A stretch of DNA of 9,350 bases from Firmicutes bacterium UBA7709 (GCA_002482405.1 DLFX01000251.1:2700-12049), one strand, 5' to 3'. Shown: positions 1-7,709, counted from the stretch's first letter. Made by a program: numbers and translations. Notes: generated by a model not told the origin, from the letters alone.

Positions 1-666
1 AATCTCGTCGACCTCATCCAGCCCGATCTGCTCATACACCATCAGCACCGTCAGGTGGTACAAAAGATCGCAGATCTCATTTTTGACGTCGCTCAGGGCC
101 GCTTCCCTCGCGTCATCCCCCGCGGCGTCAACGTTCTTTGCGGCGATGATGACCTCGCTGCATTCCTCCCCGCATTTTTTCAGGATCTTATCCAGCCCTT
201 TTTCAAAGAGATAGCAGGTGTAGGAATTTTCGGCAAAGTTTCTGCGCCGGTCCAAAACCACCTGATAGAGTTCCCTCAGGGCGTTATCGTTCTCTTCCCG
301 CTTCTTGGCCTTCAAAAGCTTTTCCTTTTCATCCTTCGTTCGAAAATCAGCCAGTCCCGCCTCCTGATAAAAACAGGTCTCGTGGCCCGTGTGACAGGCG
401 GGGCCGGTCTGTTCCACCTCGATCAAAAGCGTATCTTCATCGCAGTCCGCCGTGACGGTGACCACCTTCTGAACATGGCCGGAGGTCGCCCCTTTGTTCC
501 ACAGCTCATTTCTGGAACGGCTGAAAAACCAGGTATAGCCTGTTTCAATGGTTTTCTCCAGGCTCTCTTCATTCATATAAGCCAGCATCAGGACCTTTTT
601 CGTGTCCCTGTCCTGAACGATGGCCGGAATCAGAGGCGCCTTAATAAAATATTTCTTGATGTCCAT
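1..666 (-). CDS. hisIE: HisIE, bifunctional phosphoribosyl-AMP cyclohydrolase / phosphoribosyl-ATP pyrophosphatase (3' end cut by window edge)
   Basis: This enzyme catalyses steps 2 and 3 of histidine synthesis: the HisE domain hydrolyses PR-ATP to PR-AMP, then the HisI domain opens the adenine ring. I translated 222 residues from the ATG at 666, and the frame is still open at position 1. The HisI domain (about 1-115) shows WNKGATSG (56-63), the DCD motif at 74-76 and the GPACHTG stretch; C75, C91 and C98 are the expected zinc ligands. The HisE domain (about 120-222) has the MazG-like EExxE metal motif (E167, E168, E171) and ExxD (E197, D200). HisIE proteins are usually a little over 200 residues, so only the extreme C-terminus should be missing. 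An AGGAGA ribosome binding site lies 7 bases before the ATG. The gene is the last visible one of the his operon, 144 bases after hisF. Confidence 0.96.
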   Translation of the reverse strand, partial: MDIKKYFIKAPLIPAIVQDRDTKKVLMLAYMNEESLEKTIETGYTWFFSRSRNELWNKGATSGHVQKVVTVTADCDEDTLLIEVEQTGPACHTGHETCFYQEAGLADFRTKDEKEKLLKAKKREENDNALRELYQVVLDRRRNFAENSYTCYLFEKGLDKILKKCGEECSEVIIAAKNVDAAGDDAREAALSDVKNEICDLLYHLTVLMVYEQIGLDEVDEI

Positions 667-710
667 ATTCCGTCTCCTATCATTAATATTACAGAATCAA
701 TAGCGCAGGG

Positions 711-812
711 AATTTTTCCTGTGGCTAGGCGCGGCGGACGAAGGCGAGGACGCGTACACAGACGTACGCAAGCGAGCCTGAGGACGCCAGCAACAACGCC
801 ACAGGGAAAATT
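711..812. repeat. Long imperfect inverted repeat between hisF and hisIE (MITE/REP-like element)
   Basis: The outer arms 711-725 (AATTTTTCCTGTGGC) and 798-812 (GCCACAGGGAAAATT) are inverted copies with one mismatch, which is a G-U pair in RNA. Further in, 742-745 pairs with 776-779 (AGGC/GCCT), and a perfect 6-bp stem 752-757/764-769 (GCGTAC/GTACGC) closes a 6-base loop. The whole stretch could fold as one hairpin of about 100 nt in the his transcript. The hisF stop codon (811-813) falls in the outer arm. I see no clear target-site duplication and no ORF inside. It resembles a small non-autonomous repeat or a processed intercistronic hairpin; identity as a mobile element is inferred from structure only. 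Confidence 0.6.
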
Positions 813-1578
813 AACGGGCAAGAAGCCGTACCGGCTGCCCGCTGTTTTCTAATTCCATTTTGACCTGATCCACCGTCAATTCCCCGTAATGAAAAATAGA
901 AGCCGCCAGCGCCGCGTCGGCGGAAGTCTTTTGAAACAGCTCCGTAAAATCGGCGAGCTTTCCGCAGCCGCCCGAGGCGATCACCGGGATGTTGACGACG
1001 CCGCAGATCGCGTTGAGCATATCGATGTCAAAGCCCTGCTTTGTGCCATCGGCGTCCATCGAGGTCAGGAGGATCTCGCCCGCTCCCAGATCTTCCGCCT
1101 GGATTGCCCATTTTACCGCGTCCAATCCCGTATCGATCCTACCGCCGTTGATAAATACGTCATACCGGTTCGGCCCGACTTTTTTTGCGTCGATGGCGAC
1201 TACCACGCACTGGCTTCCGAATCTGGCGGCGGCTTCGGAGATGATGGCGGGATTGCGGATCGCGGCAGAGTTCACCGAAACCTTGTCGGCCCCGGCGAGA
1301 AGCAGGCTGCGAAAATCCTCCGCGGTCCGGATGCCGCCGCCCACAGTCAGCGGAACAAACACGTTTTTAGCCGTTCTTTTTACGACGTCCAGCATGGTGC
1401 CCCTTCCCTCATGAGTTGCGGTAATATCCAAGAACACGATTTCATCCGCGCCCTGTTTGTCATATTCAATGGCGCACTCCACAGGATCGCCCACCTCTTT
1501 GATTCCTATAAAGTTGATCCCTTTTACCACCTTGCCGTCCTGTACGTCAAGGCAGGGAATAATTCGTTTTGCAAGCAT
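811..1578 (-). CDS. hisF: HisF, imidazole glycerol phosphate synthase cyclase subunit
   Basis: HisF is the (beta/alpha)8-barrel subunit that joins ammonia from HisH to PRFAR, giving imidazole glycerol phosphate (IGP) and AICAR. The 255-residue product has the family length. It starts with the [12 protein letters not shown] signature, and the two catalytic aspartates are at the expected places, D11 and D130 (VVVAIDAKK). Phosphate-binding glycines are seen at GGGIRT (80-85) and ASGGCG (201-206), the latter having Cys where Ala is usual. An AAGGAGAG ribosome binding site precedes the ATG. The C-terminus reads PVRLLAR, slightly longer than the common ending near PVRL; the last codons and the TAA run into the inverted repeat 711-812. 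The gene lies 61 bases after hisA. Confidence 0.97.
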   Translation of the reverse strand: MLAKRIIPCLDVQDGKVVKGINFIGIKEVGDPVECAIEYDKQGADEIVFLDITATHEGRGTMLDVVKRTAKNVFVPLTVGGGIRTAEDFRSLLLAGADKVSVNSAAIRNPAIISEAAARFGSQCVVVAIDAKKVGPNRYDVFINGGRIDTGLDAVKWAIQAEDLGAGEILLTSMDADGTKQGFDIDMLNAICGVVNIPVIASGGCGKLADFTELFQKTSADAALAASIFHYGELTVDQVKMELENSGQPVRLLAR

Positions 1579-1609
1579 TGCGGCTCTCCTTTTTTGTCCG
1601 GACGAGAAT

Positions 1610-1624
1610 AGCAGCGATTCTGCT
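1610..1624. other. Small hairpin in the hisA-hisF spacer
   Basis: AGCAG (1610-1614) and CTGCT (1620-1624) form a perfect 5-bp stem around a 5-base loop in the 61-base gap upstream of hisF. No U-run follows on either strand, so it is not an obvious terminator. It may be chance. Confidence 0.25.
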
Positions 1625-1639
1625 TCCGTTCCAATAATT

Positions 1640-2356
1640 TTATAGTTTGCAGTATTTGATCACTTCCGCGAGGGAAAGGGTCCCTTTATATATGGACTTT
1701 CCGCAGATGGCGCCGTAAAGGCCCATCTCTTTCAAATCGACGATATCCTGGATGATGTGGATTCCTCCGCTGGCGATGACGTCACAGCTCACCGCGCCGT
1801 TGATTCGGGAAAGCTGCTCCAGATTCGGCCCCGACAAGGTCCCATCCTTTGAGATATCTGTAAAGATGATGTACTTTATTCCGATGGATTCCATCTTCTT
1901 TGCAAGATCCAGATAGTTGATATCGCTGTCGTCAAGCCATCCGCCGCCTGAAACCATTCCGTTCCTGGCGTCGATCCCCACGGCGATCCTGTCTCCGTAT
2001 TTCTCCGCCGCAGTCCTGACCAGATCAGGCTGGGTAATGGCGGCGGAGCCGATGATCACGCGGGAAATTCCCTGTTCCATGTAGTAATCGATGCTTTCGA
2101 GGGTGCGGATCCCCCCGCCCAGCTCCACCTTCAGTCCGGTATTCTTCGCTACCCGGAGAAAAATCTCGCTGTTCTTCAGGCCGCCTTCCTTCGCTCCGTC
2201 CAGGTCCACCATGTGAATCCATTGGGCTCCCGCTCTCTGAAACGCCAGGGCGGTCTCCAACGGATCGACCGCCACCTTCTCAGCGGTGGCAAAGTCGCCC
2301 CGGGTCAGTCTCACGCACTGTCCTTCCTTTATATCAATCGCCGGTAAAATAATCAT
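1640..2356 (-). CDS. hisA: HisA, ProFAR isomerase (phosphoribosylformimino-5-aminoimidazole carboxamide ribotide isomerase)
   Basis: HisA catalyses the Amadori rearrangement of ProFAR to PRFAR, the substrate of HisF-HisH. The 238-residue product is a typical length for this (beta/alpha)8-barrel paralogue of HisF. The N-terminus [17 protein letters not shown] carries the catalytic base D8; the second catalytic residue D129 lies in [19 protein letters not shown] (48-58), GGGIRT (80-85) and [13 protein letters not shown] (166-178) are the usual phosphate-binding and active-site strands. The last of these motifs distinguishes HisA from the bacterial HisF sequence. A GGGAG ribosome binding site precedes the ATG at 2356 by 7 bases. 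The gene sits between hisH and hisF, as in the classical gene order. Confidence 0.97.
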   Translation of the reverse strand: MIILPAIDIKEGQCVRLTRGDFATAEKVAVDPLETALAFQRAGAQWIHMVDLDGAKEGGLKNSEIFLRVAKNTGLKVELGGGIRTLESIDYYMEQGISRVIIGSAAITQPDLVRTAAEKYGDRIAVGIDARNGMVSGGGWLDDSDINYLDLAKKMESIGIKYIIFTDISKDGTLSGPNLEQLSRINGAVSCDVIASGGIHIIQDIVDLKEMGLYGAICGKSIYKGTLSLAEVIKYCKL

Positions 2357-2386
2357 CCTCGTTCTCCCATCATTTCTGTCATTTCG

Positions 2387-2404
2387 CCGCCGCTTCCCCG
2401 GCGG
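2387..2404. other. GC-rich hairpin in the hisH-hisA spacer
   Basis: CCGCCG (2387-2392) and CGGCGG (2399-2404) form a perfect 6-bp stem with a 6-base loop, just downstream of the hisH stop. No U-run follows on the minus strand, so read-through to hisA is expected. It may affect mRNA stability or slightly attenuate downstream genes; that role is inference. Confidence 0.45.
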
Positions 2405-2417
2405 ATTAACCGTAATA

Positions 2418-3017
2418 TTATTTCAGTTCACTGAAATTCTTCAACAGTTTTAGGCCGATTTCACCGCTCTTTTCCGGGTGAAACTGGGTCCCGTAAATAT
2501 TATCCTTGAAAACCAGCCCCGGAATGTATTGGCCGTACTCGCTGTAAAGGGAAACATACCGCTTTTCCGTCTCGGCTTTATAGGAATGAACATAGTAGAA
2601 CCGGGCGCCTTCCTTGACCCCCTCCGCCAGTTCGCACCTGTTTTCAATCCTGACGTCGCTCCAGCCTATGTGGGGTATTTTCAGGCCGGGCGCCTCAATG
2701 CGGCTGACCTCTCCCGGAATCAGACCGAGGCCCTTTACCTTCTTAAATTCGTAGCCGTAATCGAAGAGAAGCTGCATTCCAAGGCAGATCCCCAGAAATG
2801 GCTTCCTACCGGCTTCTTCCACGATGGCCGGCACCAGTCCCGAGCGCTGCAGCATCCCCATTGCGTCGGGGAACGCCCCCACTCCGGGGAGGATCAACCG
2901 GTCTGCAAGCTTTATCTCCGCCGCAGAGGCCGTTATGATATTTTCCAAGCCGAGAAAATCCAAAGCGTTTTTCAGGCTGAACAGGTTGCCTGCTCCGTAA
3001 TCTATAATTGCTATCAT
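2418..3017 (-). CDS. hisH: HisH, imidazole glycerol phosphate synthase glutamine amidotransferase subunit
   Basis: HisH is a class I glutaminase that passes ammonia through the HisF barrel. Its 199 residues match the usual length of about 200. The catalytic triad is intact: nucleophile C78 in GICLGMQ, H180 and E182 in QFHPEKSG. The PGVGAF motif (44-49) is the conserved oxyanion strand of HisH, as opposed to the canonical GGG of other amidotransferases. The N-terminus MIAIIDYGAGNL is typical. The ATG at 3017 comes 2 bases after the hisB stop codon, with GGGAG about 11 bases upstream, so translation is probably coupled to hisB. HisF, its obligate partner, is encoded two genes downstream. Confidence 0.97.
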   Translation of the reverse strand: MIAIIDYGAGNLFSLKNALDFLGLENIITASAAEIKLADRLILPGVGAFPDAMGMLQRSGLVPAIVEEAGRKPFLGICLGMQLLFDYGYEFKKVKGLGLIPGEVSRIEAPGLKIPHIGWSDVRIENRCELAEGVKEGARFYYVHSYKAETEKRYVSLYSEYGQYIPGLVFKDNIYGTQFHPEKSGEIGLKLLKNFSELK

Positions 3018-3019
3018 CG

Positions 3020-3598
3020 CTATAAACTCCCTTTGGAGGAGAGCAGCCCGCTCCCCTCAATCTTGACAGCCGCCTTCATGGCGTGGGCAAAGGCCTTAAA
3101 GACCGCCTCCGCCTTGTGGTGGTCATTCTTTCCATAGAACAGATTGATATGCAGCGTGACCAGGGCGTTCATGGCAAATGCCCTGAAGAATTCTTCCACC
3201 ATGGCCGAGTCCATATCCCCAAGGCGATAATCGCCGAATTCCGCGTTGAATACCAGAAACGGTCTGCCGCTGACATCGACGCTGCAGGAAGCCAGCGCTT
3301 CATCCATGGGGATCGTAAAGCTCCCGTAGCGCTCGATGCCGATCTTATCGGAAACGGCCTCCCCAAAGGCCTTGCCCAAAGCGATCCCGATATCCTCGAT
3401 GGAGTGATGGCAGTCCACCTCCAGGTCCCCCTTGCAGGATATCGACAGATCAAAGCCGCTGTGCACGGCGAAAGCGGTGAGCATGTGGTTGAAAAAACCA
3501 ACTCCGGTGTCAATTTGGTTCTTCCCGCTGCCGTCGACGTTCAGGGTCAGTTCAATCCTGGTCTCCTTTGTTTCCCTTTTTATATAACCTTCTCTCAT
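3020..3598 (-). CDS. hisB: HisB, imidazoleglycerol-phosphate dehydratase (monofunctional)
   Basis: HisB dehydrates imidazole glycerol phosphate to imidazole acetol phosphate, the substrate of HisC. The 192-residue product has only the dehydratase domain, without the N-terminal HAD phosphatase found in the enterobacterial fusion. The metal-binding motifs are complete: GVGFFNHML (32-40, H38), DCHHSIEDIG (62-71, H64, H65, E68) and the C-terminal repeat KNDHHKAEAVFKA (157-169, H160, H161, E164). These are the two HHxxE-type sets that bind the Mn pair. A strong GAGGAGG ribosome binding site lies 8 bases before the ATG at 3598. The gene is 46 bases after hisC. Because it is monofunctional, histidinol-phosphate phosphatase must be encoded elsewhere. 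Confidence 0.97.
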   Translation of the reverse strand: MREGYIKRETKETRIELTLNVDGSGKNQIDTGVGFFNHMLTAFAVHSGFDLSISCKGDLEVDCHHSIEDIGIALGKAFGEAVSDKIGIERYGSFTIPMDEALASCSVDVSGRPFLVFNAEFGDYRLGDMDSAMVEEFFRAFAMNALVTLHINLFYGKNDHHKAEAVFKAFAHAMKAAVKIEGSGLLSSKGSL

Positions 3599-3644
3599 AG
3601 CGTTACCCTCCTCTATTTCGGCGTCTGCCTGATCATGCTCCCCG

Positions 3645-4691
3645 TTATAATATCTCTGCCAGCGCCTGAAGCAGGCAGTCGTTCTCTTTCCTCGTCCCCG
3701 CGGTTATTCTGAGGTAGTTTCCCAGCCTTCTCACGATGATAGACCTTTTTTTCAGCCCTTGGAAAACGGATTCCGCATCCCCCATCTCCACATAGACAAA
3801 ATTCGTATCGGGTTTGACGACTCTCCTGATGCCGCTTCTTTCTTCCAGTCCCAGCAATCCCTGATACAGGTAATCCCGGGACTTCCTGATCTCATCTACG
3901 GCTTTTTTAATGTAATCGGGATTTGAAAACACCGCGCAGCCGGCGGCCTGGGTCAGGGCGTTGACGTTGTAAGGCGATCTGACACAGTGCAGCGCCCGGA
4001 CAATTTTCTCCGAGGAAACGGCGAAGCCCAGGCGGATTGCCGCCAGCCCCAGCGCTTTGGAGCAGGTTTTCAATATGATCAGGTTGTCGTATTTTTCCGC
4101 CACCTTTATGACGGACTGATCGGAAAAATCCATATACGCTTCGTCGATGATAACGAGGGCGTCGGTGTTTTCCACAATGTGCAGCACATCCTCCCGCCCC
4201 ATGACCAGGGATGTGGGACTGCAGGGGTTGGAAAGAATGATGGCGGCGGGGTCGGCGTCGTCGATGGCGTCCAGAACATCCCCGGCCGTCAGGATCAGAT
4301 CTTCCTTCTTCTCCACAATGGCGTTTGTCTTTTCATAGATTTCTCCGTAGTATCGATACATGGAAAAATCGGGCAAAAAGGTCAGCAGCCTGTCCTTGGG
4401 TCTCAGAAACGCGCCGAGGATCACGGTGATCAGCTCGTCGGATCCGTTTCCCGCGACGACGCTGGAGGGACCGATCCCGTAGTATTGGGCAAATTTCCTG
4501 CACAGCTCCGTCGCCATGGGATCGGGGTAACGGTTCAGCTTCACCCCGGAAACCGCGGAGAGGATCTGCTCCCCCAGGATCTCTCCCGGATCGATAAAGC
4601 TCTCGTTGGCGTCCAGCCTGATCTTATAGTCCCCTGTGATGGCGTCATAGGGCGTCAGATTTTTTACTTTATTGTTCAATTTATAGGTCAT
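3645..4691 (-). CDS. hisC: HisC, histidinol-phosphate aminotransferase
   Basis: HisC is a PLP-dependent class I/II aminotransferase that converts imidazole acetol phosphate and glutamate to histidinol phosphate. I chose the ATG at 4691, giving 348 residues. A longer frame opens at a TTG at 4709, but that TTG is followed directly by the GAGAGG ribosome binding site serving 4691, and using it would overlap hisD by 17 bases. Residues seen: LDANESF near the start, GNGSDELI (82-89), a variant NPCSPTS (155-161) where NPxNPTG is usual, IIDEAYMDF with D183 and Y186, the PLP lysine K212 in TCSKALGLAAIRLGF, and the substrate-carboxylate arginine R328 in YLRITAGT. The start lies 1 base after the hisD stop codon, so the two genes are probably coupled. 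Confidence 0.95.
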   Translation of the reverse strand: MTYKLNNKVKNLTPYDAITGDYKIRLDANESFIDPGEILGEQILSAVSGVKLNRYPDPMATELCRKFAQYYGIGPSSVVAGNGSDELITVILGAFLRPKDRLLTFLPDFSMYRYYGEIYEKTNAIVEKKEDLILTAGDVLDAIDDADPAAIILSNPCSPTSLVMGREDVLHIVENTDALVIIDEAYMDFSDQSVIKVAEKYDNLIILKTCSKALGLAAIRLGFAVSSEKIVRALHCVRSPYNVNALTQAAGCAVFSNPDYIKKAVDEIRKSRDYLYQGLLGLEERSGIRRVVKPDTNFVYVEMGDAESVFQGLKKRSIIVRRLGNYLRITAGTRKENDCLLQALAEIL

Positions 4692-4692
4692 C

Positions 4693-5970
4693 TTATTCAA
4701 ACCTCTCAAACCTTATTTTGATGGAATTGGCGTGGGCGGAAAGCCCCTCTTTCTCCGCGATGGTGATGATATCCTCCCGGTCCTCCGCCAGCGCTTCCCT
4801 CGTGTAGAAGGTATAGCTCATCTTCTTGACGAAGCTGTCAACTCCGAGAGGCGAGGAAAACCTTGCGGTGCCCGAGGTAGGCAGCACGTGATTGGTCCCC
4901 GACATGTAGTCTCCCAGAGGTTCCGGGGCATATTCGCCGCAGAATACGGAACCGGCATTTTTGATCCGGGACAGCAGCCTCATGGGCTCCTTCACCATCA
5001 GCTCCAGGTGCTCCGGCGCGATGGCGTCTGCCAGCCGTACCATTTCCTCCTCATCCTTGCAGATGATAACGGCGCCGAATCCGGCAAGAGACTGCTCTAT
5101 GGTTTCTTTTCTCGAAAGACCCTTCATCTGGATTTCGATTTCTTTTAAAGTATCCTCCGCGACTTTCCGGCTGGTGGTGAGCAAAACCGCCGACGCCATG
5201 GGATCGTGTTCCGCCTGGCTCATGAGGTCCGACGCGACGTAGGCCGGATTTGCCGCCTCGTCCGCCAGCACCAGAATCTCGCTGGGGCCTGCGATCATGT
5301 CGATATCCACCTGCCCGAACAAAAGCTTTTTGGCTGTCGCCACGAAAATGTTGCCTGGCCCGACGATCTTATCCACGGCGGGAAAGGTTTCCGTTCCGTA
5401 GGTGAGGGCCGCCACCGCCTGGGCTCCTCCCGCCAGAAATACCCGGTCTACTCCCGCCAGGTATGCCGCGGCCAGGATGTCGGGATTGGACTTGGGAGTC
5501 ACCATGATGATTTCTCCGACTCCTGCAAGCTTCGCCGGAACAGCGTTCATCAGCACGGTGGACGGATAGGCCGCGGTGCCTCCCGGAACGTAAATTCCCA
5601 CTCTGGAGAGTCCCCTCACCGTCTGTCCCAGAATGACGCCTTTCTCTTTTTTTATCTCATATCCCTGCCGCACCTGTTTTTCGTGATACGCCGTGATGTT
5701 CTCCTTTGCCCGCTCCAGGGCCTTTTTCAGGAATGGATCCGCACTTTCATAAGCCTGCTTCATCTCTTCCCTTGTGACCTCGAAACGGTCGGGACAGGCT
5801 CCGTCAAACTTCATGCAAAAGCTTCTGACAGCCTCATCTCCCTTTTCCCTCACCTCGTCGATGATCTTCAAAACCGCTTCGTTGGCGGAGAGGCTGATTT
5901 TTCCGGCTCTTTTTTTCATTTCGTCAAGGAATTCAAATTCCCTTTTATTATCCGAATAGATAATTTCCAT
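4693..5970 (-). CDS. hisD: HisD, histidinol dehydrogenase
   Basis: HisD performs the last two steps, oxidising histidinol through histidinal to histidine with two NAD+. From the ATG at 5970 it has 425 residues, the family size. The zinc ligands are all present: Q252 and H255 in SQAEHDP, D354 in [10 protein letters not shown], and H413 in LSAHANS. The catalytic pair E320-H321 lies in APEHLEL. The cofactor region shows [11 protein letters not shown] (127-137) and VGPGN (203-207). A GTG at 5979 would add three residues and overlap the hisZG stop codon as GTGA. I prefer the ATG because AGGTGA (5981-5976), a good Shine-Dalgarno match, sits 5 bases before it and includes that GTG. Either way the gene is coupled to hisZG. 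Confidence 0.96.
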   Translation of the reverse strand: MEIIYSDNKREFEFLDEMKKRAGKISLSANEAVLKIIDEVREKGDEAVRSFCMKFDGACPDRFEVTREEMKQAYESADPFLKKALERAKENITAYHEKQVRQGYEIKKEKGVILGQTVRGLSRVGIYVPGGTAAYPSTVLMNAVPAKLAGVGEIIMVTPKSNPDILAAAYLAGVDRVFLAGGAQAVAALTYGTETFPAVDKIVGPGNIFVATAKKLLFGQVDIDMIAGPSEILVLADEAANPAYVASDLMSQAEHDPMASAVLLTTSRKVAEDTLKEIEIQMKGLSRKETIEQSLAGFGAVIICKDEEEMVRLADAIAPEHLELMVKEPMRLLSRIKNAGSVFCGEYAPEPLGDYMSGTNHVLPTSGTARFSSPLGVDSFVKKMSYTFYTREALAEDREDIITIAEKEGLSAHANSIKIRFERFE

Positions 5971-5975
5971 AGGGG

Positions 5976-5981
5976 TCACCT
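5976..5981 (-). promoter_or_regulatory. Ribosome binding site deciding the hisD start
   Basis: AGGTGA, read on the minus strand, lies 5 bases before the ATG at 5970 and matches the anti-Shine-Dalgarno well. It overlaps both the hisZG stop codon (TGA, 5978-5976) and the alternative GTG start. Confidence 0.6.
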
Positions 5982-7619
5982 TACCCTTTCCTGAATCTCG
6001 GCGATCAGCCTGTCGATCTCCGCCTTTTTCAGCTTCATGCTGGCGACGTTCACGATCAGACGGGCGGATACGTTCCGGATCTCTTCGATGATCTCCAGAC
6101 CGTTTTCCTTCAGGGTCGTTCCCGTTTCCACGATATCCACGATGCCGTCCGCCAGGTCGAGGAGCGGCGCCAGTTCCACCGATCCCTCGATCTTGATGAC
6201 CTCGACGTCCATTCCCTTCGATTCAAAATATGAGCTGGCGACTCTGGGATACTTGGTGGCGATGCGTTTCGTGCGGTACCCGCTGTAGAAATCCGAGCCC
6301 TTCGGCACGGCCAGGGCAAACCGGCATTTTCCGAAACCCAGATCCATCACTTCGTAAAAGGTCCCGCCGCTTTCCACGATGGTATCCTTCCCTACGACGC
6401 CCAAATCGCAGACGCCATGCTCCACATAGGTGATGACATCGGCCGCTTTGGCGAGCACCACTTCCATATTCCTGTCGGGAACGGAAAGGAGCAGCTTCCT
6501 CCCTTTTTCTTTAAGCTGGGACGTGTCATAGCCGATTTCGCCGAAAAGGTTTATGGTGCTGGATTCCAGCCTGCCCTTTGTCAGGGCGATCCGGATGCCG
6601 CAGGCTCCGCTCTTGCCCTCTTCCGTTTCCGAACCGCCCTCCTTCAGAAGGCGCGAGGCAAGTTGATCCACATTGATACCGAAGCCGATGGCCGGCAGGC
6701 TCTCCCCAAAGTCCTTGAACAGTTCATCGTACCGGCCCCCTGAGAGAACGGGTTCCCCTGCCGAGGAAATATACCCCCGAAATATCAGGGAGCTGTAATA
6801 TTCAGCCTGGTGAACCAGACCGAAGTCGATCATCACCTTATCCAGACGGAGATCCACAAGGCCCTGGAATATCCGCTCCAGATAGGAAAGCATCTCCAGC
6901 AGCTTTTCATCATATCCGTCGAAAAGCTTCCGCGCTTTATCCAATGCTTCCCGCCCCCCGAAGAGCTTCGGCAGCTCCTTAAGGATTTCCTTCGTCCGGC
7001 TTTCCGGAAAGGATTCCAGGATATCCGAAAGCCCGGCGTAGTTCTTGGACGCGATAAGGGAATGAATGGTTTCCTTCTGCTCCGCGGTGGCGTTCAAATC
7101 ATCCATCAGCAGCTTATATATCCCGATATGGCCCATCTCAACCCTGAAATCGTCCACACAGCAGGAATTCATCGCCTCCATCCCTGTCGCGAGAATCTCG
7201 ATATCCGATTCAAAGGAAGAAAGCCCCACAAGCTCGATGCCCATCTGCATAATCTCGCTGCTCTTCCCGGCCAGCGACCGCTGTTGACGGTAGATCCGCT
7301 GAGCGTAGTAAAGCCGGATGGGAAGCGCGTAGCCCTTGAGCTTGGTAGCGGTGAGCCGCGCGATTGGGATGGTGGAATCGGGTCTCATGGCAAGGAGCCT
7401 CCCCTTGTTGTCGATGAGTTTGTACATGCTCTCCTGGGGGAAGTACATGGAATTGGAGGAAAACACGTCGTAAAACTCAAGGCCCGGGGTGATCACCTCC
7501 TGATAACCTTTTCCCTCAAAGGCCTCCCTCAGTGTTTCTATGATTTTCCGCTGTGCCGCACATTCCTGAAACAGCAGGTCCTTTGTGCCCTCCGGGGTGA
7601 TACGGTCATATTTTTTCAT
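5976..7619 (-). CDS. hisZG: HisZ-HisG fusion: ATP phosphoribosyltransferase regulatory domain joined to short-form catalytic domain
   Basis: This protein begins the pathway by condensing ATP with PRPP. It is one open 547-residue frame. Residues about 1-325 are a HisZ, a histidyl-tRNA-synthetase paralogue: DRITPEGTKDLL at the start, a motif-2-like stretch from RPDSTIPIARL (79-89) through LYYAQRIYRQQ (103-113), and motif-3-like SGGRYDEL (293-300) followed by AIGFGINVDQL. Residues about 326-340 form a Glu/Gly/Ser-rich linker. Residues 342-547 are a short-form HisG: IRIALTKGRL (342-351) and the PRPP-binding signature with E482, D491, D495 and ETGTTL (498-503). The C-terminal ACT-like allosteric domain of long HisG is absent, as expected when HisZ is present. 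In most bacteria with short HisG the two proteins are separate genes, so the fusion is unusual. The ATG follows a GAGG site 8 bases upstream. It is the first gene of the operon. Confidence 0.95.
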   Translation of the reverse strand: MKKYDRITPEGTKDLLFQECAAQRKIIETLREAFEGKGYQEVITPGLEFYDVFSSNSMYFPQESMYKLIDNKGRLLAMRPDSTIPIARLTATKLKGYALPIRLYYAQRIYRQQRSLAGKSSEIMQMGIELVGLSSFESDIEILATGMEAMNSCCVDDFRVEMGHIGIYKLLMDDLNATAEQKETIHSLIASKNYAGLSDILESFPESRTKEILKELPKLFGGREALDKARKLFDGYDEKLLEMLSYLERIFQGLVDLRLDKVMIDFGLVHQAEYYSSLIFRGYISSAGEPVLSGGRYDELFKDFGESLPAIGFGINVDQLASRLLKEGGSETEEGKSGACGIRIALTKGRLESSTINLFGEIGYDTSQLKEKGRKLLLSVPDRNMEVVLAKAADVITYVEHGVCDLGVVGKDTIVESGGTFYEVMDLGFGKCRFALAVPKGSDFYSGYRTKRIATKYPRVASSYFESKGMDVEVIKIEGSVELAPLLDLADGIVDIVETGTTLKENGLEIIEEIRNVSARLIVNVASMKLKKAEIDRLIAEIQERVR

Positions 7620-7666
7620 CTTTGATTCCTCTTTCTGGTGGTATATATGTCAATTATATGAATTGT

Positions 7667-7704
7667 TTTATTACGTTACTATATTATCGCTTTAAAGTAA
7701 TAAA
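7667..7704. promoter_or_regulatory. Inverted repeat around the his operon -10 box, candidate operator
   Basis: TTTATTAC (7667-7674) and GTAATAAA (7697-7704) are perfect 8-bp inverted copies, centred 30 bp apart, on either side of the his -10 box. Nested inside are TTACT (7676-7680) and AGTAA (7696-7700), also inverted. This is a plausible site for a dimeric repressor. The region is AT-rich, so chance is a real alternative. Confidence 0.35.
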
Positions 7705-7709
7705 GTCAA
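7681..7709 (-). promoter_or_regulatory. SigA-type promoter of the his operon
   Basis: On the minus strand, TTGACT (7709-7704) and TAATAT (7686-7681) are separated by 17 bp. Transcription would start near 7675, leaving a leader of about 55 nt before hisZG at 7619. That is too short for a T-box riboswitch, which is a common his control device in Firmicutes. Confidence 0.7.

Noticed and set aside
889..1611. Long plus-strand open frame opposite hisF
   Set aside because: It lies antisense to a clear HisF with intact catalytic residues and shows no recognisable family motif. It is a codon-bias shadow. The same applies to plus-strand frames opposite hisH, hisB, hisC, hisD and hisZG (for example 2478-3137, 3987-4721, 5206-5994, 6810-7625).
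4692..4709. TTG start for hisC with a 17-base overlap into hisD
   Set aside because: The TTG is immediately followed by the GAGAGG ribosome binding site that serves the ATG at 4691, which also gives the normal N-terminus.
7647..7653. Second minus-strand -35 (TTGACA) close to hisZG
   Set aside because: The position where a -10 would lie holds the ribosome binding site and start region, with no TATAAT-like hexamer.
7620..7680. T-box riboswitch or attenuator upstream of hisZG
   Set aside because: Only about 55 nt lie between the predicted transcription start and the ATG, with no specifier loop, T-box consensus, or terminator/antiterminator pair.
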